A stretch of DNA of 64,000 nt from Neisseria animalis (GCF_900636515.1 NZ_LR134287.1:2170001-2234000), one strand, 5' to 3'. Shown: positions 29,634 through 39,821, counted from the first letter of the stretch. Notes: generated by a model not told the origin, from the letters alone. Numbers and translations: made by a program.

Positions 29634-30611
29634 TTACCAAATGCGGGCGGCAACCGATTCCAATACAGACTTGATTTCCGCACCCAAACGGCGGCTCAAC
29701 AGCCTGCCCAGCTCATCTTTCGGCGTATAATCCACCAACTCCGGCGCTTTGACCACATCGCGCGATACGCTGTAAATATTGCCGAAATCATCAATCAAAC
29801 CAATCTCTTTCGCTTCCAAACCCGTATAGATTCTGCCGCTGAACACATCAGGATTTTCCTTGTCTTTCAAGCGCTCACCCCTGCCGGTTTTCACCGCTTT
29901 GATAAACTCGCCGTGAATATCTCCGAGCATGGTTTCCCAAATACGGGTCTGCTCCGGCGTTTCCGGCGTAAACGGATCGCCCATGCCTTTATTGCTGCCG
30001 GCAGTTTTCAGACGGCGTTTCACCCCGACTTTCTCCATCAGCTCCGTTACATCGAAACTGCCACCAATCACGCCGATACTGCCGATGATACTGGAAGGGT
30101 CGGCGTAAATCTTGTCTGCCGCCGCCGCAATATAATAGCAGCCCGAAGCACACATATCTTCCGCCACCACATACACCGGCACTTTCGGATACTTCGCTTT
30201 CAGCAAGCGGATTTCGTTGAACGCAGTATTGGATACCACCGGCGAACCTCCCGGGCTGTTGGCACGGATAATAATCGCCTTGGCATTGCCGCTTTCATAC
30301 GCCGCCTTCATGCTGTCGCGCAACATTTTCACTTGGTCGTCATAGCCGCCGCCGATGGTGCCGCTCAACTCGATCACCGCCGTATGCGCGCCTGCCGTCT
30401 GCAAACTGCCTTTACTGCCGCTGTTTACGCCGATCAAAAACGCCAGAAACGCCAAAAAGCCGACCACGCGCCAAAGATTACGCCAAAAGCGTGCGCGGCG
30501 GCGGTCTTTATAAACTTCAAGCAGCACCTCGCGCAAGGTATCCCGCTCCCATTGCGGACTGTCGGTACCTGCCGGTTGGCTTTCATTTTCGCTGCGGATT
30601 TTGTATGACAT
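29634..30611 (-). CDS. sppA: Signal peptide peptidase SppA (S49 family)
   Basis: Inner-membrane serine protease that degrades cleaved signal peptides. The 325-residue protein is the short, single-domain type: a basic cytosolic start, one helix (LWRVVGFLAFLAFLIGV), then the protease domain. The nucleophile segment reads CASGCYYIAAAADKIYA and the following SSIIGSIGVIGG is typical; Cys replaces the more usual Gly after SG. IYTGLEAKEIGLIDDFG marks the C-terminal part. Confidence 0.9.
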   Translation of the reverse strand: MSYKIRSENESQPAGTDSPQWERDTLREVLLEVYKDRRRARFWRNLWRVVGFLAFLAFLIGVNSGSKGSLQTAGAHTAVIELSGTIGGGYDDQVKMLRDSMKAAYESGNAKAIIIRANSPGGSPVVSNTAFNEIRLLKAKYPKVPVYVVAEDMCASGCYYIAAAADKIYADPSSIIGSIGVIGGSFDVTELMEKVGVKRRLKTAGSNKGMGDPFTPETPEQTRIWETMLGDIHGEFIKAVKTGRGERLKDKENPDVFSGRIYTGLEAKEIGLIDDFGNIYSVSRDVVKAPELVDYTPKDELGRLLSRRLGAEIKSVLESVAARIW

Positions 30612-30691
30612 CAGCAAAACTTTCTTGTAAATGTAAAATTCAAACCATTAAACAAACATATTGTATAACAAACCGCCACACGGCAGATACC

Positions 30692-31702
30692 TCAAGCACC
30701 CGTATGGCTGCGGTTTGCCGTCATCGCCAACGCCGTCTCCACCGCCACTTTCAAGCTGCCCGAATCCGCCCTGCCCGTTGCCGCCAAATCCAATGCTGTG
30801 CCGTGATCGACCGAAGTCCGCACAAATGGCAGTCCCAGCGTCACATTCACACCCTTGCCGAACGAAGCATATTTCAATACCGGCAAGCCTTGATCGTGAT
30901 ACATCGCCAACACCGCGTCCGCGTCTTTCAGCATAAACGGCTGAAACAGCGTATCGGCAGGATACGGGCCGCGTACATCTATCCCCTCTTCCCTCAGACC
31001 GGCCAGAGCGGGCATCAGCACGTCTATCTCTTCATGCCCCAAATGTCCGCCCTCTCCGGCATGAGGATTCAAACCCGCCATCAAAATAACCGGCTTTGCG
31101 ATACCGAATTTATCCCGTAAATCCGCATACAAAATCCGTACAACCGACTCCACCAACGGCCGGTTCACCGCCGCGGCAACGTCTTTCAAAGGCAGGTGCG
31201 TCGTCACCAAGGCCACGCGCAAACCGCCGCCCGCCAGCATCATCACCACTTGTTCTGTACCGCTCTTTTCCGCCAGATATTCGGTGTGTCCGCTGAAAAA
31301 ACCGTCCTCCGGCAAGCCATCGTTGATGACTCCTTTATGCAGCGGTGCCGTAATCATTGCTTCAAAAATGCCGTCTGCAATACCGCGATACGCCGTGTCC
31401 AGCAACTCCAACACATAAGCCGCATTGGCAGGGTTCAGCTGCCCCGCTTCGCAAGGCGCGCGCAACGGAATATGCAGCACTTCCAATTCCCCCGCAGCCG
31501 CCGAATATGCAGACGGCCTTTCCGGGTCGAAATCCAACAGTTTTATCTTCTTGCCCAACTGCCGCGCACGCTCGCCCAACAATTCCTTGTCCCCCAGCAC
31601 CACCGTGCGGCACGGCAGTCCGGCAAACGCCAAATCCAAACAAATATCCGGCCCGATGCCCGCAGGCTCGCCGGAAGTTACCGCAAAAACAGGAAAACCC
31701 AT
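30692..31702 (-). CDS. pdxA: 4-hydroxythreonine-4-phosphate dehydrogenase
   Basis: NAD enzyme of pyridoxal phosphate synthesis. The 336-residue protein begins FAVTSGEPAGIGPDI and contains the metal and substrate motifs SGHTEYLAE, THLPLKDVA, GLNPHAGEGGHLG and MYHDQGLPVLKY. All three metal-binding His positions are present. Confidence 0.95.
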   Translation of the reverse strand: MGFPVFAVTSGEPAGIGPDICLDLAFAGLPCRTVVLGDKELLGERARQLGKKIKLLDFDPERPSAYSAAAGELEVLHIPLRAPCEAGQLNPANAAYVLELLDTAYRGIADGIFEAMITAPLHKGVINDGLPEDGFFSGHTEYLAEKSGTEQVVMMLAGGGLRVALVTTHLPLKDVAAAVNRPLVESVVRILYADLRDKFGIAKPVILMAGLNPHAGEGGHLGHEEIDVLMPALAGLREEGIDVRGPYPADTLFQPFMLKDADAVLAMYHDQGLPVLKYASFGKGVNVTLGLPFVRTSVDHGTALDLAATGRADSGSLKVAVETALAMTANRSHTGA

Positions 31703-31952
31703 GTCGGCAGTCCTTATCCGTTATCAACCTGTTCAGATTAAAACAAAGCACCCGCCGCGTCCATCTTTTCCGTGTCAAAGCATAGAAAGGCCGTCTGAAA
31801 AAGTGTAAAATATTGTTTGTCTGTTACCCCTCGGCCTTTCCAGGCTTATTACCATGGACCTTCCCAGTTCGATAACCGTCCGAAACACCTTTTCTACCCA
31901 AACTCACTAACCCCGCCGCAATGCCCTACCGCATCAGGCGGGCGGAGCATTT

Positions 31953-33416
31953 ATGAGCCTCGAACCAGAAAAACAGGTTGATGCCCCCGCGGCCGCAGCG
32001 GAAAACGAAAGCGACGTAGAACGCATCGCCGCCGATTTCGACCGTATCCACGCCCTCTGCGAAATCCTCGAACCGGCATTCCCGCAAATCGAAGCGGGAA
32101 CACCCATCGAAGACGAAACCCTCCGCGTCAAATTTACCGAACTCTCCTCGCTCCTGGCCGAGCTGCACCCCGCCGACGTTGCGGCAGTGTTGGAGTCGCT
32201 GCCCCCGCGCGAACGCAATATCGTATGGCTGCTGGTCGCACCGGAAGACGACGGCGAAGTGTTGCTGGAAGTATCCGATTCGGTGCGCGAATCGCTCATC
32301 GAGTCGATGGACAAAGACGAGCTTTTGGCCGCCGTCGACGATTTGGATGCGGACGAACTGGCGGAGCTGGCCGACGACCTGCCGCACCAAGTCGTTTACG
32401 AAGCACTGCAAACACGCGACGAAGAAGAGCGCGCGCAAGTTCAGGCGGCGATGTCTTACGAAGACCACCAAGTCGGCGCGATTATGGACTTCGAATTGGT
32501 CAGCATCCGTGCCGATGTCGCCTGCGAAGTGGTACTGCGCTATCTGCGCCGCTTCGACAGCCTGCCCGACCATACCGACAAAATTTTCGTAGTCGATGAA
32601 AACGACGTATTGCAGGGTGTTTTGCCGATTCGCAAATTATTAGTTGCCGATCCGGAAGAATTGGTGGAAAACGTGATGTCCACCGAAGTGGTACGCTTCC
32701 GCCCCGAAGACGATGCGGAAGAGGCGGCACAGGCATTTGAGCGTTACGACTTGGTTACCGCACCCGTCATTGACGGCAACAAAAAACTCATCGGCCGCAT
32801 CACCATCGACGAAATCGTAGACGTGATTCGGGAAGAATCCGAAGCCGACATGTTGAACATGGCCGGTTTGCAGGAAGAAGAAGACCTGTTCGCACCGATT
32901 TGGGACTCGGTAAAAAACCGCTGGATGTGGCTCGCCATCAACCTCTGCACCGCTTTTCTCGCCAGCCGCGTCATCGGCGCGTTTGAAGGCAGCATCGAAA
33001 AAATCGTCGCACTCGCCGCCCTGATGCCGATTGTCGCCGGCATCGGCGGCAACTCGGGCAACCAGACCATCACCATGATTGTGCGCGCCATGGCTTCCGG
33101 CCAGATTACCGACGCGCAGGCATGGCGGCTGCTGAAAAAAGAAGTCGGCGTAGCACTGGCCAACGGCGTGATTTGGGGCAGCGTGATGGGATTGGTGGCT
33201 TGGCTGCTTTATGGCAGTTTCGGCATCGGCCTCGTCATGGTCGCCGCCATGACGCTCAACCTGCTGCTCGCCGCCGTGATGGGTGTCATGATTCCTACCC
33301 TGCTGGAAAAAAACGGCCGCGACCCCGCACTCGGCAGCTCGGTATTGATTACCGCCGTTACCGACTCCGGCGGATTTTTGATTTTCTTGGGATTGGCAAC
33401 GGTGTTTCTGCTGTAA
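31953..33416 (+). CDS. mgtE: Magnesium transporter MgtE
   Basis: Magnesium channel of 487 residues in the inner membrane. Order: acidic N-domain of helical repeats (SLLAELHPADVAAVLESLP), a tandem CBS region (about 150-280, DVACEVVLRYLRRF, NKKLIGRITIDEIVDVI) and five membrane helices containing the pore signature PIVAGIGGNSGNQT. GGAG lies before the ATG. No magnesium riboswitch can be recognised in the roughly 150-base leader. Confidence 0.93.
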   Translation: MSLEPEKQVDAPAAAAENESDVERIAADFDRIHALCEILEPAFPQIEAGTPIEDETLRVKFTELSSLLAELHPADVAAVLESLPPRERNIVWLLVAPEDDGEVLLEVSDSVRESLIESMDKDELLAAVDDLDADELAELADDLPHQVVYEALQTRDEEERAQVQAAMSYEDHQVGAIMDFELVSIRADVACEVVLRYLRRFDSLPDHTDKIFVVDENDVLQGVLPIRKLLVADPEELVENVMSTEVVRFRPEDDAEEAAQAFERYDLVTAPVIDGNKKLIGRITIDEIVDVIREESEADMLNMAGLQEEEDLFAPIWDSVKNRWMWLAINLCTAFLASRVIGAFEGSIEKIVALAALMPIVAGIGGNSGNQTITMIVRAMASGQITDAQAWRLLKKEVGVALANGVIWGSVMGLVAWLLYGSFGIGLVMVAAMTLNLLLAAVMGVMIPTLLEKNGRDPALGSSVLITAVTDSGGFLIFLGLATVFLL

Positions 33417-33491
33417 ACGCGCGTCAGGCCGTCTGAAGGATTGGATTGGCAACCCAACCCGCGCGACGCATTGTCCGCCGCCAACACTGAA

Positions 33492-33530
33492 AAGACCGTC
33501 TGCATATTCATTTTACAGACGGCCTTTTCA
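33492..33530 (+). terminator. Uptake-type hairpin after mgtE
   Basis: AAGACCGTCTG (one mismatch to the uptake core) pairs with CAGACGGCCTT, followed by TTTT, about 75 bases after the mgtE stop. Confidence 0.6.
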
Positions 33531-33779
33531 ACCAATTCAAAGCACATAGCATGCGGCCCGCCGCACGACGATTCGGCTGCCGCAGCCAAAACAGTTTCAG
33601 ACGGCCTTACCGTTCTTTACCGTCCTTTCCGACACGATGAAACCCTCTGTCTTAGCGGGGCCATTCGCCGTTTCCGCCCACGTCGGCTGCAACTGCCGAT
33701 ACAGGATACCGCCGCGCGGCACCCGGGTATAACAGACAGCGGAAACCGGCAATCCTTTCACTGCCTGTCGCAGGCATGA

Positions 33780-33824
33780 AAAAGGCCGTCTGCAAAATGA
33801 AAATAAATTTGCAGACGGCCTTTT
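33780..33824. terminator. Uptake-sequence hairpin abutting a miniature element
   Basis: AAAAGGCCGTCTGCAAA pairs with TTTGCAGACGGCCTTTT. The T-run at its right end runs straight into the TATAGTC end of the miniature element at 33824. Confidence 0.7.
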
Positions 33825-33930
33825 ATAGTCGAATAAAATAAGAATGAGACAAGGCAGCGAAGCCGCAGACAGTACACATAGTACGGCAAGGCAAAGCAAC
33901 GCTGTATCATTCTTATTTTAAATGACTATA
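33824..33930 (+). mobile_element. 107-bp Correia-type miniature element, copy 2
   Basis: Appears identical to the copy at 7032-7138. It is inserted exactly at the T-run of an uptake-sequence terminator, 23 bases from the gpmA stop. Confidence 0.85.
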
Positions 33931-33953
33931 TCAATCAATTCAAAAATTTATCA

Positions 33954-34637
33954 TTACAGATAGAATTTTTCCAATACTTTCAGATTCTCATCCAATTTAT
34001 ACACCAGCGGCTGGCCGGTCGGAATTTCCAAGCCCATGATGTCTTCATCGGAGATGCCCTCGATGTGTTTGGCCAAAGCACGCAGCGAGTTGCCGTGCGC
34101 CGCCACCAAAACGCGTTTGCCGCTCAAAATGGCCGGGGCGATTTGGTCTTCCCAGAAAGGCAGTACGCGCTCCAGCGTGACTTTCAGGTTTTCGCCGTCC
34201 GGCACGACATCGCTCGGCAGATGGGCATAGCGGCGGTCGTTGTGGGCGGAAAACTCATCGTCTTTATCGAGCAGCGGCGGCAGGGTGTCGTAGCTGCGGC
34301 GCCAGATATGCACTTGCTCGTCGCCGTATTTTTCCGCAGTTTGTTTTTTATCCAAACCTTGCAGCTGGCCGTAGTGGCGTTCGTTCAAACGCCATGTTTT
34401 GATTTGGGGTACAAACAATTGGTCGGATTCTTCCAACACGATGTTGCAGGTTTTGATGGCGCGGGTCAAAACGGAAGTAAAGGCGATGTCGAACTCATAA
34501 CCTTTTTCTTTCAGCTTTTTGCCTGCGGCGGCGGCCTCCGCCAAACCTTGTTCGCTCAATTTCACATCGCGCCAGCCTGTAAACAGGTTTTTCGCATTCC
34601 ATTCGCTTTGTCCGTGGCGGATAAATACCAACTCCAT
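33954..34637 (-). CDS. gpmA: 2,3-bisphosphoglycerate-dependent phosphoglycerate mutase
   Basis: Glycolytic enzyme interconverting 3- and 2-phosphoglycerate, 227 residues. The catalytic His8 is in [11 protein letters not shown]; the second His is in [30 protein letters not shown] is typical of the dPGM family. The ATG at 34637 is the family start. Confidence 0.97.
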   Translation of the reverse strand: MELVFIRHGQSEWNAKNLFTGWRDVKLSEQGLAEAAAAGKKLKEKGYEFDIAFTSVLTRAIKTCNIVLEESDQLFVPQIKTWRLNERHYGQLQGLDKKQTAEKYGDEQVHIWRRSYDTLPPLLDKDDEFSAHNDRRYAHLPSDVVPDGENLKVTLERVLPFWEDQIAPAILSGKRVLVAAHGNSLRALAKHIEGISDEDIMGLEIPTGQPLVYKLDENLKVLEKFYL

Positions 34638-34738
34638 AACGTCTCCAATCCAATGTAAACGGTTCAAACATTCGACTACATTTATAACATATTTTAGCGG
34701 TTGCTTGGGCAGTATTTCCGCGGAAATTTAATCCGGCA

Positions 34739-34794
34739 AAAAAGGCCGTCTGCAAAACGGCCTTTTTCATTCACTCCGTTTTGCAGACGGCCTT
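34739..34794. terminator. Cluster of three uptake-type arms between dapD and gpmA
   Basis: AAAGGCCGTCTGCAAAACGG is followed by CGGCCTTTTT and then by CCGTTTTGCAGACGGCC, so alternative hairpins can form: a short GGCCGT...ACGGCC stem, or a long stem with the third arm. It lies between gpmA and dapD. Confidence 0.7.
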
Positions 34795-34843
34795 GACGTG
34801 TTTTACTGCCCGCGCTCATACCGCCCGGGCAGCTCCAACCCGA

Positions 34844-35665
34844 TTAAATGCCGCGCAACAATTCGTTTACGCTGGTTTTGGCGCGGGTTTGCGCGTCCAC
34901 TTTTTTCACAATCACAGCACAGTACAGGCTGTGGCTGCCGTCTTTGGAAGGCATGGAACCTGACACCACCACCGAGCCGGCCGGTACGCGGCCTTGGTAG
35001 ATTTCGCCGGTTTCGCGGTCGAGGATTTTGGTGGATTGGCCGATGAACACGCCCATCGAAATCACGCTGCCTTCTTCCACGATTACGCCTTCCACGATTT
35101 CCGAACGCGCACCGATGAAGCAGTTGTCTTCAATAATGGTCGGGCTGGCCTGCAGCGGTTCCAATACGCCGCCGATGCCCACGCCGCCGCTCAAATGCAC
35201 GTTTTTACCGATTTGCGCGCAAGAGCCGACAGTCGCCCAAGTATCCACCATCGCGCCTTCGTCCACATACGCGCCGATGTTTACATAAGAAGGCATCAGC
35301 ACCACGTTTTTGCCGACAAAACTGCCGCGGCGCGCCACCGCACCGGGTACGGCGCGGAAACCGGCGGCTTGAAATTCGGCTTCAGACCAATCGGCGAATT
35401 TGGTCGGCACTTTGTCGAAATATTTGTTGACACCATCGTCCAAAACTTCGTTGTCCTGAATGCGGAACGACAGCAATACGGCTTTTTTCGCCCACTCGTT
35501 TACTTTCCATTCGCCCACGCCCAAACGCTCGGCCACGCGCAGTTCGCCCGAATCCAAGCGGCGCAGGGTTTCCAACACGGCTTCTTTCACTTCGGGGGTA
35601 ACGCTGGTCGGGGTAATTTCGGCGCGGTTTTCAAACGCAGTTTCGATGATTTGTTGCAAAGACAT
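34844..35665 (-). CDS. dapD: Tetrahydrodipicolinate N-succinyltransferase
   Basis: Lysine and diaminopimelate synthesis. 273 residues, the usual length; left-handed beta-helix hexapeptides ([19 protein letters not shown] and following) make up the middle, and [21 protein letters not shown] is the signature. Start at 35665 with AAGGAAAT upstream. Confidence 0.97.
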   Translation of the reverse strand: MSLQQIIETAFENRAEITPTSVTPEVKEAVLETLRRLDSGELRVAERLGVGEWKVNEWAKKAVLLSFRIQDNEVLDDGVNKYFDKVPTKFADWSEAEFQAAGFRAVPGAVARRGSFVGKNVVLMPSYVNIGAYVDEGAMVDTWATVGSCAQIGKNVHLSGGVGIGGVLEPLQASPTIIEDNCFIGARSEIVEGVIVEEGSVISMGVFIGQSTKILDRETGEIYQGRVPAGSVVVSGSMPSKDGSHSLYCAVIVKKVDAQTRAKTSVNELLRGI

Positions 35666-35856
35666 TACGGATTTCCTTATGAAAACAATCAAATCGCCGT
35701 TTTGCAGACGGCATAAGCAGCAAATACCGCGTATTGTGCCATGTAACGCCGCCGCCGTCAGCTATTTGCAGTATAGCAAACGCAAATAAAGCCCGCAGCG
35801 CACAAAGCCAATGGAAAGGCCGTCTGCAAAACCGCCGTTTCACCGCGCAACAGCCA

Positions 35857-37245
35857 TCAGCCCTGTTTGGCGACAGCCTCGCCGTGTTCGGCCTTACGCT
35901 CGGCGGAATACTCCTCCTGCACGCGCTGGCGGAAACGCATACCGGCCGCATGGTAAAACGGACGCGGCGAAAACTGGCGCGACACTTGAGAAGCAAAAAT
36001 CGAAGCCACCAACATCCAAAACAACAGATTCTGACCGCCCGTCATTTCCATCATCACCACGCTGGCGGTAATCGGCGATTGAGTAGCCGCTGCCAAAAAC
36101 GCCGCCATACAAACCAGCACCAAAACATTCACGCCCACTTCCAATTTCGCCAACGAAGCAATATGCTCGCCCAGCATCGCACCGATGGTCAGCGCAGGCG
36201 TAAAAATACCGCCCGGAATACCCGCCCAATACGACAATATCGTCGCAAACCATTTCGCCACCGCCACACCGTCCGGCGCATCATACATACGCCGCAGCGC
36301 ACCCGAAGCCTCATCATAGCCCGTACCGAACGTCTGCCCCTGATAAAGCGTACCCAAAGCCGCCAGAATCACCCCGATAACCGCCGCCAGCATAATCGGA
36401 TGACGGCGCATCCAGCCGCGCCAACGCTCGGGCGCATAAGCCGCCGCGCCCTTATACAGCATACGCGCAAACAAGCCGCCGCTGATTCCGCAAACCAAAC
36501 CCGCCACCAGCACCCACATCAGCATATGCTCCAATGCCTGCCCGTGGAAGCCCGAAAAATGCGGGTTGTTGCCCTGAATCGCCACTTGGATAAAACCGGC
36601 CGCCAATACGCCCAACAAAATCTGCCGCTCCCAGCGCAACATCACGCCGCGCCCCAGCTCCTCGATGGCAAACACCACGCCCGCCAGCGGCGCATTAAAC
36701 GCCGCCGCCAAACCGCCTGCCGCGCCTGCCGCCATCAAATCGTTTTCCTGCATACCTTTAAACGCGAGATTGTGTTTCTTGCACCATGCGCCCCAAGCGG
36801 TCATCACCGCCGCACCGACTTGAACAGACGGCCCTTCCCTGCCGATCGACGCACCGGCGAGCATACCGAGAAACGTCAGCGGAATTTTCAGCAAGGTTTG
36901 CCCCAGCGAAATCAAACGGGTTTTCTGCGCCCCGTAAGGCAGCGACAGCGAAGCCAGCACCTGCGGAATACCGCTGCCCGAAGTATAAGGCGCGTATTTC
37001 CGCGTCAGCCACACAATCAGCGGCAGCCCCAGCGGCAGAGCCACCCAAGCGAACCACGGAAACTTCTGCACCCATTTGGCGTTCAGCATCAACGCGTAAT
37101 CCGCCATGTGTGCAAACAGCAGCGCCACCAAAGCCACCAGCGCAGAGCCGGCCAGCAGAAACAAAAAAGCCACTGTTTTGCGCGACAGCCGCTGCGTCTG
37201 CTTAATCTTGTGTGCGATACGGGTAGCAAAAGATCTCGAGGCCAT
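35857..37245 (-). CDS. clcA: CLC-type chloride channel/antiporter (ClcA-like)
   Basis: Inner-membrane H+/Cl- exchanger, 462 residues, about 12 membrane segments. The ion-site motifs are all present: GSGIP, GREGPSV with the gating Glu, and GIPGGIFTP. The N-terminus MASRSFATRIAHKI is basic. The ORF opens six bases earlier with TTG, but the ATG at 37245 is preferred. No CBS domains, as in the short ClcA type. Confidence 0.92.
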   Translation of the reverse strand: MASRSFATRIAHKIKQTQRLSRKTVAFLFLLAGSALVALVALLFAHMADYALMLNAKWVQKFPWFAWVALPLGLPLIVWLTRKYAPYTSGSGIPQVLASLSLPYGAQKTRLISLGQTLLKIPLTFLGMLAGASIGREGPSVQVGAAVMTAWGAWCKKHNLAFKGMQENDLMAAGAAGGLAAAFNAPLAGVVFAIEELGRGVMLRWERQILLGVLAAGFIQVAIQGNNPHFSGFHGQALEHMLMWVLVAGLVCGISGGLFARMLYKGAAAYAPERWRGWMRRHPIMLAAVIGVILAALGTLYQGQTFGTGYDEASGALRRMYDAPDGVAVAKWFATILSYWAGIPGGIFTPALTIGAMLGEHIASLAKLEVGVNVLVLVCMAAFLAAATQSPITASVVMMEMTGGQNLLFWMLVASIFASQVSRQFSPRPFYHAAGMRFRQRVQEEYSAERKAEHGEAVAKQG

Positions 37246-37307
37246 AAGCAATCTTGAAGATATATGAAAAATAATGCCGTTATTATATTCCGATTTAATG
37301 AAAATTT

Positions 37308-37342
37308 AAAAAAGCCGTCTGCATTTTTACAGACGGCTTTTT
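37308..37342 (-). terminator. Terminator of argJ
   Basis: AAAAAAGCCGTCTG pairs with CAGACGGCTTTTT around a short T-rich loop, 18 bases after argJ. Confidence 0.8.
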
Positions 37343-37359
37343 GCGGTTCGGGGCGCGGC

Positions 37360-38580
37360 TCAACTGCGGTAGTCGGCGTTTATCGAAACGTATTCGTGCG
37401 AGAAATCGCAGGTATAGACGGTGGCTTCGGCGTTGCCGCGCGCCAAGTCGATGCGTACGGTGATTTCGTCTTGGTTCATGACAGCCTGCCCCTGTTCTTC
37501 GGTATAGCCTGCGGCGCGGCCGCCGAGTTCGGCAACCAAAACTTCATCGAGCCACATTTTCAGCTTGTCGGTATCGAGGTCTGCAATGCCGGCATAGCCG
37601 ATGGCGGCCAGCAGCCTGCCGAGATTGGGATCGGAGGCGAAAAATGCGGTTTTCACCAGCGGCGAGCGGGCAACGGCATAGGCGGTTTGGCGGGCTTCTT
37701 CGCGGCTTTTTGCGCCTGATACGTTGATGGTGATGAATTTGGTCGCGCCTTCGCCGTCGCGGACGATGGCTTGCGCCAGCTCCAGCGCGAGGCTGCCGAG
37801 CAGGGCTTTAAGTTGGGCATAGCGCGGATCGGCGATGTTGTCGATTTCGCTTTGGCCGCATTTGCCGGTGGCGATGATGACGAAGCTGTCGTTGGTGCTG
37901 GTATCGCCGTCAACGGTGATGGCGTTGAAGGTGGAATCAGCGATTTCTTGGGTCATCAGTTGCAATACGGGCTGGGATACGTTGGCATCGCAAACGATGA
38001 AGCCGAGCATGGTCGCCATGTTGGGGTGTATCATGCCGCTGCCTTTGGCAATGCCTGTGGCGCGTACGGTATGGTGTTCGCCGATTTTTCCTTGGCGGCT
38101 GGCGGCTTTGGGTATGGTGTCGGTGGTCATGATGGCGCGGGCGGCTTCGCTCCAGTCGGCAAGACGTACTTCCGGCAGGGCAGCGATGATTTTGCCGGCG
38201 GGCAGCGGTTCTAAAATCACGCCGGTGGAAAACGGCAAGACCTGCGTGGTTCGGCAGCCGACTTGTTTGGCGGCAGCGGCGCAGACTTCTACTGCATCGG
38301 CACGCCCCTGCGCGCCTGTTCCGGCGTTGGCGTTGCCGGTGTTGACGACTAATGCGCGTACGCCGTCTTCGTCAAACAGGTGCGATTTGGAGATATGGAC
38401 GGGGGCGGCACAAAAGCGGTTTTGCGTGAAGACTGCACCGACGGTGTTTTTGCCGTTTAATACCATCAGAGTGAGGTCGTCGTGATTCGGCTTTTTGATG
38501 CCTGCCTGCCCGACATATACTTGTACGCCGTCGATGTGCAGCAGCTCTTCGGCGGTTTTGGCGGTTAGGTTGACTGCCAT
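37360..38580 (-). CDS. argJ: Bifunctional ornithine acetyltransferase/N-acetylglutamate synthase
   Basis: Arginine pathway enzyme that recycles the acetyl group, 406 residues. The self-cleavage site is visible in HPNMATMLGF, where the chain is cut before Thr to give the alpha and beta subunits with Thr as nucleophile. FNAITVDGDTSTNDS and GEGATKFITINVSGA are family signatures. Confidence 0.97.
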   Translation of the reverse strand: MAVNLTAKTAEELLHIDGVQVYVGQAGIKKPNHDDLTLMVLNGKNTVGAVFTQNRFCAAPVHISKSHLFDEDGVRALVVNTGNANAGTGAQGRADAVEVCAAAAKQVGCRTTQVLPFSTGVILEPLPAGKIIAALPEVRLADWSEAARAIMTTDTIPKAASRQGKIGEHHTVRATGIAKGSGMIHPNMATMLGFIVCDANVSQPVLQLMTQEIADSTFNAITVDGDTSTNDSFVIIATGKCGQSEIDNIADPRYAQLKALLGSLALELAQAIVRDGEGATKFITINVSGAKSREEARQTAYAVARSPLVKTAFFASDPNLGRLLAAIGYAGIADLDTDKLKMWLDEVLVAELGGRAAGYTEEQGQAVMNQDEITVRIDLARGNAEATVYTCDFSHEYVSINADYRS

Positions 38581-38621
38581 GTTGCAACTCCTTTTGTAGG
38601 TTTGTATGGTGTAGGGTGCGG

Positions 38622-38659
38622 TTTTGCAGACGGCTTTTGCGGTAAGGCCGTCTGCAAAA
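38622..38659 (-). terminator. Uptake-sequence hairpin between lrgB and argJ
   Basis: TTTTGCAGACGGC and GCCGTCTGCAAAA form a 13-base stem; the arm order is reversed relative to most hairpins in this window. It lies seven bases after the lrgB stop. Confidence 0.6.
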
Positions 38660-38665
38660 ACGGGG

Positions 38666-39361
38666 TCAGATGTTTAAAATAGGCAGCAGCAGCGGCATTA
38701 ATACGGCTGTCAGGATGCCGTTGAACACCAGCCCCAAGCTGGCATAGGCTGCCATGCGGCGGCTGCGCTCGAAGGAAACGGCGATGCCCATTGCATGAGA
38801 TGCCGTACCCAGCGACATTCCGATGGACGAAGGCATGGTAACCGTACCCGATTTCAGCATTTTGTAGCCCGCAAGCTGACCGACCAAGCCGGCAATAATC
38901 ACGGTGGCAGCAGTAATCGGGGGCAGACCGCCGATGGATTCGGTGATTTCGATGGCTATCGGGTTGGTTACGGATTTGGAGGCAAGAGAAAGGACGACTT
39001 CGCGCTCCGCACCCAGCCATTTGGCAAAATACATACCGGTGATGATGCCGGTTACACTGCCTGCAAGCTGCGATACTAAAATCGGCATCCATTGGCTACG
39101 GATTTTCTGCCAGTTTTGATACAGCGGTACCGCCAGCACGACAACGGCGGGTTTCAGCCAGAAGTCGATAAACTGCGCGGCTTCGTGGTAGGTTTCGTAG
39201 GCAATGCCGAACAGCTTGAGATAGGCAATCAGAACCACGGTGCTGATGAGTACGGGATTGCACAGGATATGCCCTGTGCGGCTGCGGATAATCTGCGCCA
39301 AGCCGTACACCGCCAGCGTGAGAAACAGCAAAACGCTGGGCATTTGCATAAGCTCTGCCAT
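38666..39361 (-). CDS. lrgB: LrgB/CidB-family membrane protein
   Basis: A 231-residue protein with about six to seven membrane helices. ASKSVTNPIAIEITESIGGLPPITA and GTASHAMGIAVSFE are the LrgB signatures. The family works with LrgA to modulate murein hydrolase activity or to carry small acids such as pyruvate or glycolate; which applies here is open. Its ATG overlaps the lrgA stop by one base. Confidence 0.9.
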   Translation of the reverse strand: MAELMQMPSVLLFLTLAVYGLAQIIRSRTGHILCNPVLISTVVLIAYLKLFGIAYETYHEAAQFIDFWLKPAVVVLAVPLYQNWQKIRSQWMPILVSQLAGSVTGIITGMYFAKWLGAEREVVLSLASKSVTNPIAIEITESIGGLPPITAATVIIAGLVGQLAGYKMLKSGTVTMPSSIGMSLGTASHAMGIAVSFERSRRMAAYASLGLVFNGILTAVLMPLLLPILNI

Positions 39362-39705
39362 TATTTCAACCCCCTTACCCATTCGTGTACTTTGCCGGTT
39401 ACCAGCAGCACGCAGACGGTGCTTAATGCGGTGGCGGTGAGAATCGAAAACCAATCGCGGGCAATCAGATCGAGATAGCTGATGATGGCCACGCAGGGCG
39501 GCACGAGAAACAGGGTAAGGTTTGCCATCAGCGCGTCTGCAAGCTGGCGTATCCATTCGAGTTTTACCCAGCCTGCCTGCAAAGCGGCAAACAATACGCC
39601 CATGCCGAGAATACTGCCGGGCAGTTTCAAACCGGTCAGCAGCACCGCCGCCTCACCGATGGCGAGACAGCCGAGGATAATCAGCAGCGCGCGCAATATA
39701 TTCAT
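39361..39705 (-). CDS. lrgA: LrgA/CidA-family holin-like protein
   Basis: A 114-residue protein with four predicted helices: LLIILGCLAIGEAAVLLTGLKLPGSILGMG is the diagnostic region. It is translationally coupled to lrgB through a TAATG overlap, the usual pairing. Confidence 0.88.
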   Translation of the reverse strand: MNILRALLIILGCLAIGEAAVLLTGLKLPGSILGMGVLFAALQAGWVKLEWIRQLADALMANLTLFLVPPCVAIISYLDLIARDWFSILTATALSTVCVLLVTGKVHEWVRGLK

Positions 39706-39821
39706 GATGTGTGTTCCTTTTGCAGCCGTTTGCAGACGGCCTTCTCCTGACGGAATGCGGTTTGAGCGTTCCGTTTAGGCAATCATAACGCGCCAAAGGC
39801 CGTCTGAAAAGGCGAAATGGG

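Larger units (their letters stand above)
33417..33953. other. Gene-free region between mgtE and gpmA
   Basis: About 540 bases holding several uptake words, two uptake hairpins (33492-33530 and 33780-33824) and a 107-bp miniature element. The ORFs that cross it are made of these repeats and look spurious. Confidence 0.6.

Noticed and set aside
31890..31952. Magnesium riboswitch before mgtE
   Set aside because: Only a loose GC-rich hairpin (CCGCC...GGCGG) is present; no recognisable M-box or mgtA leader features.
33441..33779. 112-codon ORF between mgtE and gpmA
   Set aside because: Composed of translated uptake words and repeats; no start signal and no family features.
35734..37257. 507-codon rightward ORF over clcA
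   Set aside because: Antisense shadow; extremely rich in Arg, His and Gln, whereas clcA on the other strand has all family motifs.
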